Shown: piece after piece, positions 62,888 to 64,000 of the stretch
Position numbering within the stretch: position 1 is the first letter of the stretch
How the letters are laid out: each line of letters starts with the position of its first letter
DNA from: Branchiostoma floridae
Taxonomy: Eukaryota > Chordata > Leptocardii > Amphioxiformes > Branchiostomatidae
Length of the DNA stretch: 64,000 nt
Reading direction: 5' to 3'
NCBI RefSeq assembly: GCF_000003815.2
Contig: NC_049991.1
Location: 12,588,307 to 12,652,306 of the forward strand
Made by a program: the position numbers and the translations under genes
Notes under the pieces: model-generated
The model's database searches: none
What the model was told of the DNA's origin: nothing
The model's input: the letters and a program-made list of their open reading frames with translations, nothing else

Positions 62888-63980
62888 GGCTTGAGGTGAA
62901 ATTTTCAAAATGTTAAAAACAAATCCTGTCTTCATATCAGGTTATACTATTCATTTCATTTCTGTCATTTTATCAACCTGACTCAGTGATGTAACCACTG
63001 CTTTACAGTGGCATATACATATACAAATATGTGCATGTGCACAAGTATAAGCATATTTGCTAACATCTTGGGTGCATGAGAAGTGAGGTGTCAGTAGCGT
63101 ACAGCACAAAGAAGTCTAAGAGTAATCTGAGGACAGTCTAGCCTTGGGGCACTCCAACTGGACTATCCAGATCTTGAAGGTCACTCTTCTAAATGGTGCC
63201 TGGCTGAGGACACCTGAACTGCAGCTGACATGTGTAATAAGGAGCATTTAAACATGAACGTAAAGCTAGCAAACATATCTCTATACCACCCATCACAGTT
63301 TACAGCCTTTTAAATGGCACATAAGACTTTTAGTACTCAGTCTTCAAGAATTATGTCCCTACTTGAGAATTAAGTCCCTGCTTCATAAACTCTGGGGTCA
63401 AAGATAAATACTATGTTCTCCTACCTTGACAAACAAGTTATGTGGTGGGACATCACATGATCACTCAATACTAGTAATGTTACCAGACCCTTTCCACAAA
63501 GCAACCACAAAGTAAGTCTATGTCTGTATGTTGCCAAGACTAAGTACCATACTGTATTTGTTTGGAAAGTACATAAATTTGTCTTGTAATGGTAGCAATA
63601 CAATATTTCTTTTTCACCTGCCCTATAAAGTTACATTTTCACCTCTGTTTGAATTCCAGCACATTGTCTCTGACATTCCTGTGCACAGCAAATTATAGAT
63701 CTGTACTAGTAATAGGTTCAACTGAGGTCGTGGAAATGCAGTGATAGATACCCAGCGTTGCATTACTCAATGTCAACAGGTTTCTTCAAAATGCCATTTC
63801 AAAAATGTGTGGACAGAGACATATATTTAACCCGGACACACTCTCTTACTATGCGGTTGTTGTTCCCCACCAGTTGAGGGATATACGTGCTTGCATGTAG
63901 ATGTGGAGGCTTGGGAAGAAAAATCCTTTTTCTACAAAGACCAATTTATAGCCTGTAACTTTGCCTCGAATAAATACCAA

Positions 63981-64000
63981 TACTGTAAATGTAGAAATGT
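63981..64000. mobile_element. Start of a third MITE copy, cut by the window edge
   Basis: TACTGTAAATG followed by TAGAAATGT matches the reverse complement of the copy 1 right end at 19 of 20 bases. The rest lies outside the window. Confidence 0.6.

Larger units (their letters stand above)
61774..64000 (-). other. Upstream intron of the oligopeptidase gene, right edge
   Basis: The exon ending at 61732 begins in phase 2, so at least one earlier exon exists. I could not find one here. The stretch holds an AT microsatellite at 62857-62887 and the start of a MITE at 63981. Confidence 0.65.

Noticed and set aside
63840..63900. Possible earlier oligopeptidase exon ending at a GTAAGAG donor
   Set aside because: The phase would fit, but the translation shows no resemblance to the family upstream of the LRPYFP segment.

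Overview
The window is metazoan nuclear DNA: large introns with GT-AG borders, two 100-base N gaps, many short inverted-repeat transposons and minisatellites, and no operons. An invertebrate chordate such as amphioxus (Branchiostoma) fits best. The adenylosuccinate lyase reads like a vertebrate orthologue in length and motifs. A divergent Uncx-like paired-class homeobox gene lies beside it. An M3A oligopeptidase of the OpdA/'cytosolic oligopeptidase A' type, which I associate with invertebrates rather than vertebrates, lies beyond. The species is an inference; another deuterostome or a lophotrochozoan is not excluded.

Three protein-coding genes can be assembled exon by exon with consistent splice phases. 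(1) Minus strand, 20984 down to 4186: a four-exon homeobox gene, about 312 residues, with a Q50 paired-class homeodomain split by the classic 46/47 intron and a C-terminal OAR motif. Its introns are about 0.4, 9.0 and 6.5 kb. (2) Plus strand, 32401-45834: a complete 12-exon ADSL gene, 487 residues. (3) Minus strand, from beyond the right edge down to 46544: the C-terminal half (nine exons, about 330 residues) of an M3A zinc oligopeptidase carrying HEFGH and its downstream Glu. ADSL and the oligopeptidase are convergent, with stop codons about 0.7 kb apart and a poly(A) signal for each in between.

Between the homeobox gene and ADSL (about 21-32.4 kb) is a mostly non-coding interval. It starts with a GC-rich block upstream of the homeobox gene. 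It also contains a compact intronless ORF (26154-26414) with its own TATA box and poly(A) signal that encodes an atypical RING-type zinc-finger protein of 86 residues, a possible small two-exon ORF near 29.1-29.5 kb, a 164-bp tandem duplication, and a pair of GC-armed MITEs. The RING ORF is the least explained coding signal here.

The introns hold much of the structure: a 205-bp TIR MITE family (two full copies, a head-to-head partial copy at the first gap, and the start of one at the right edge), an 870-bp TIR element, a pogo/Tigger-like MITE inserted inside a minisatellite, a 98-bp minisatellite, a near-perfect foldback, and a perfect 19-bp hairpin with flanking direct repeats. The 10-kb intron of the oligopeptidase contains several GC-richer islands with homeodomain-like sites that may be conserved regulatory elements.
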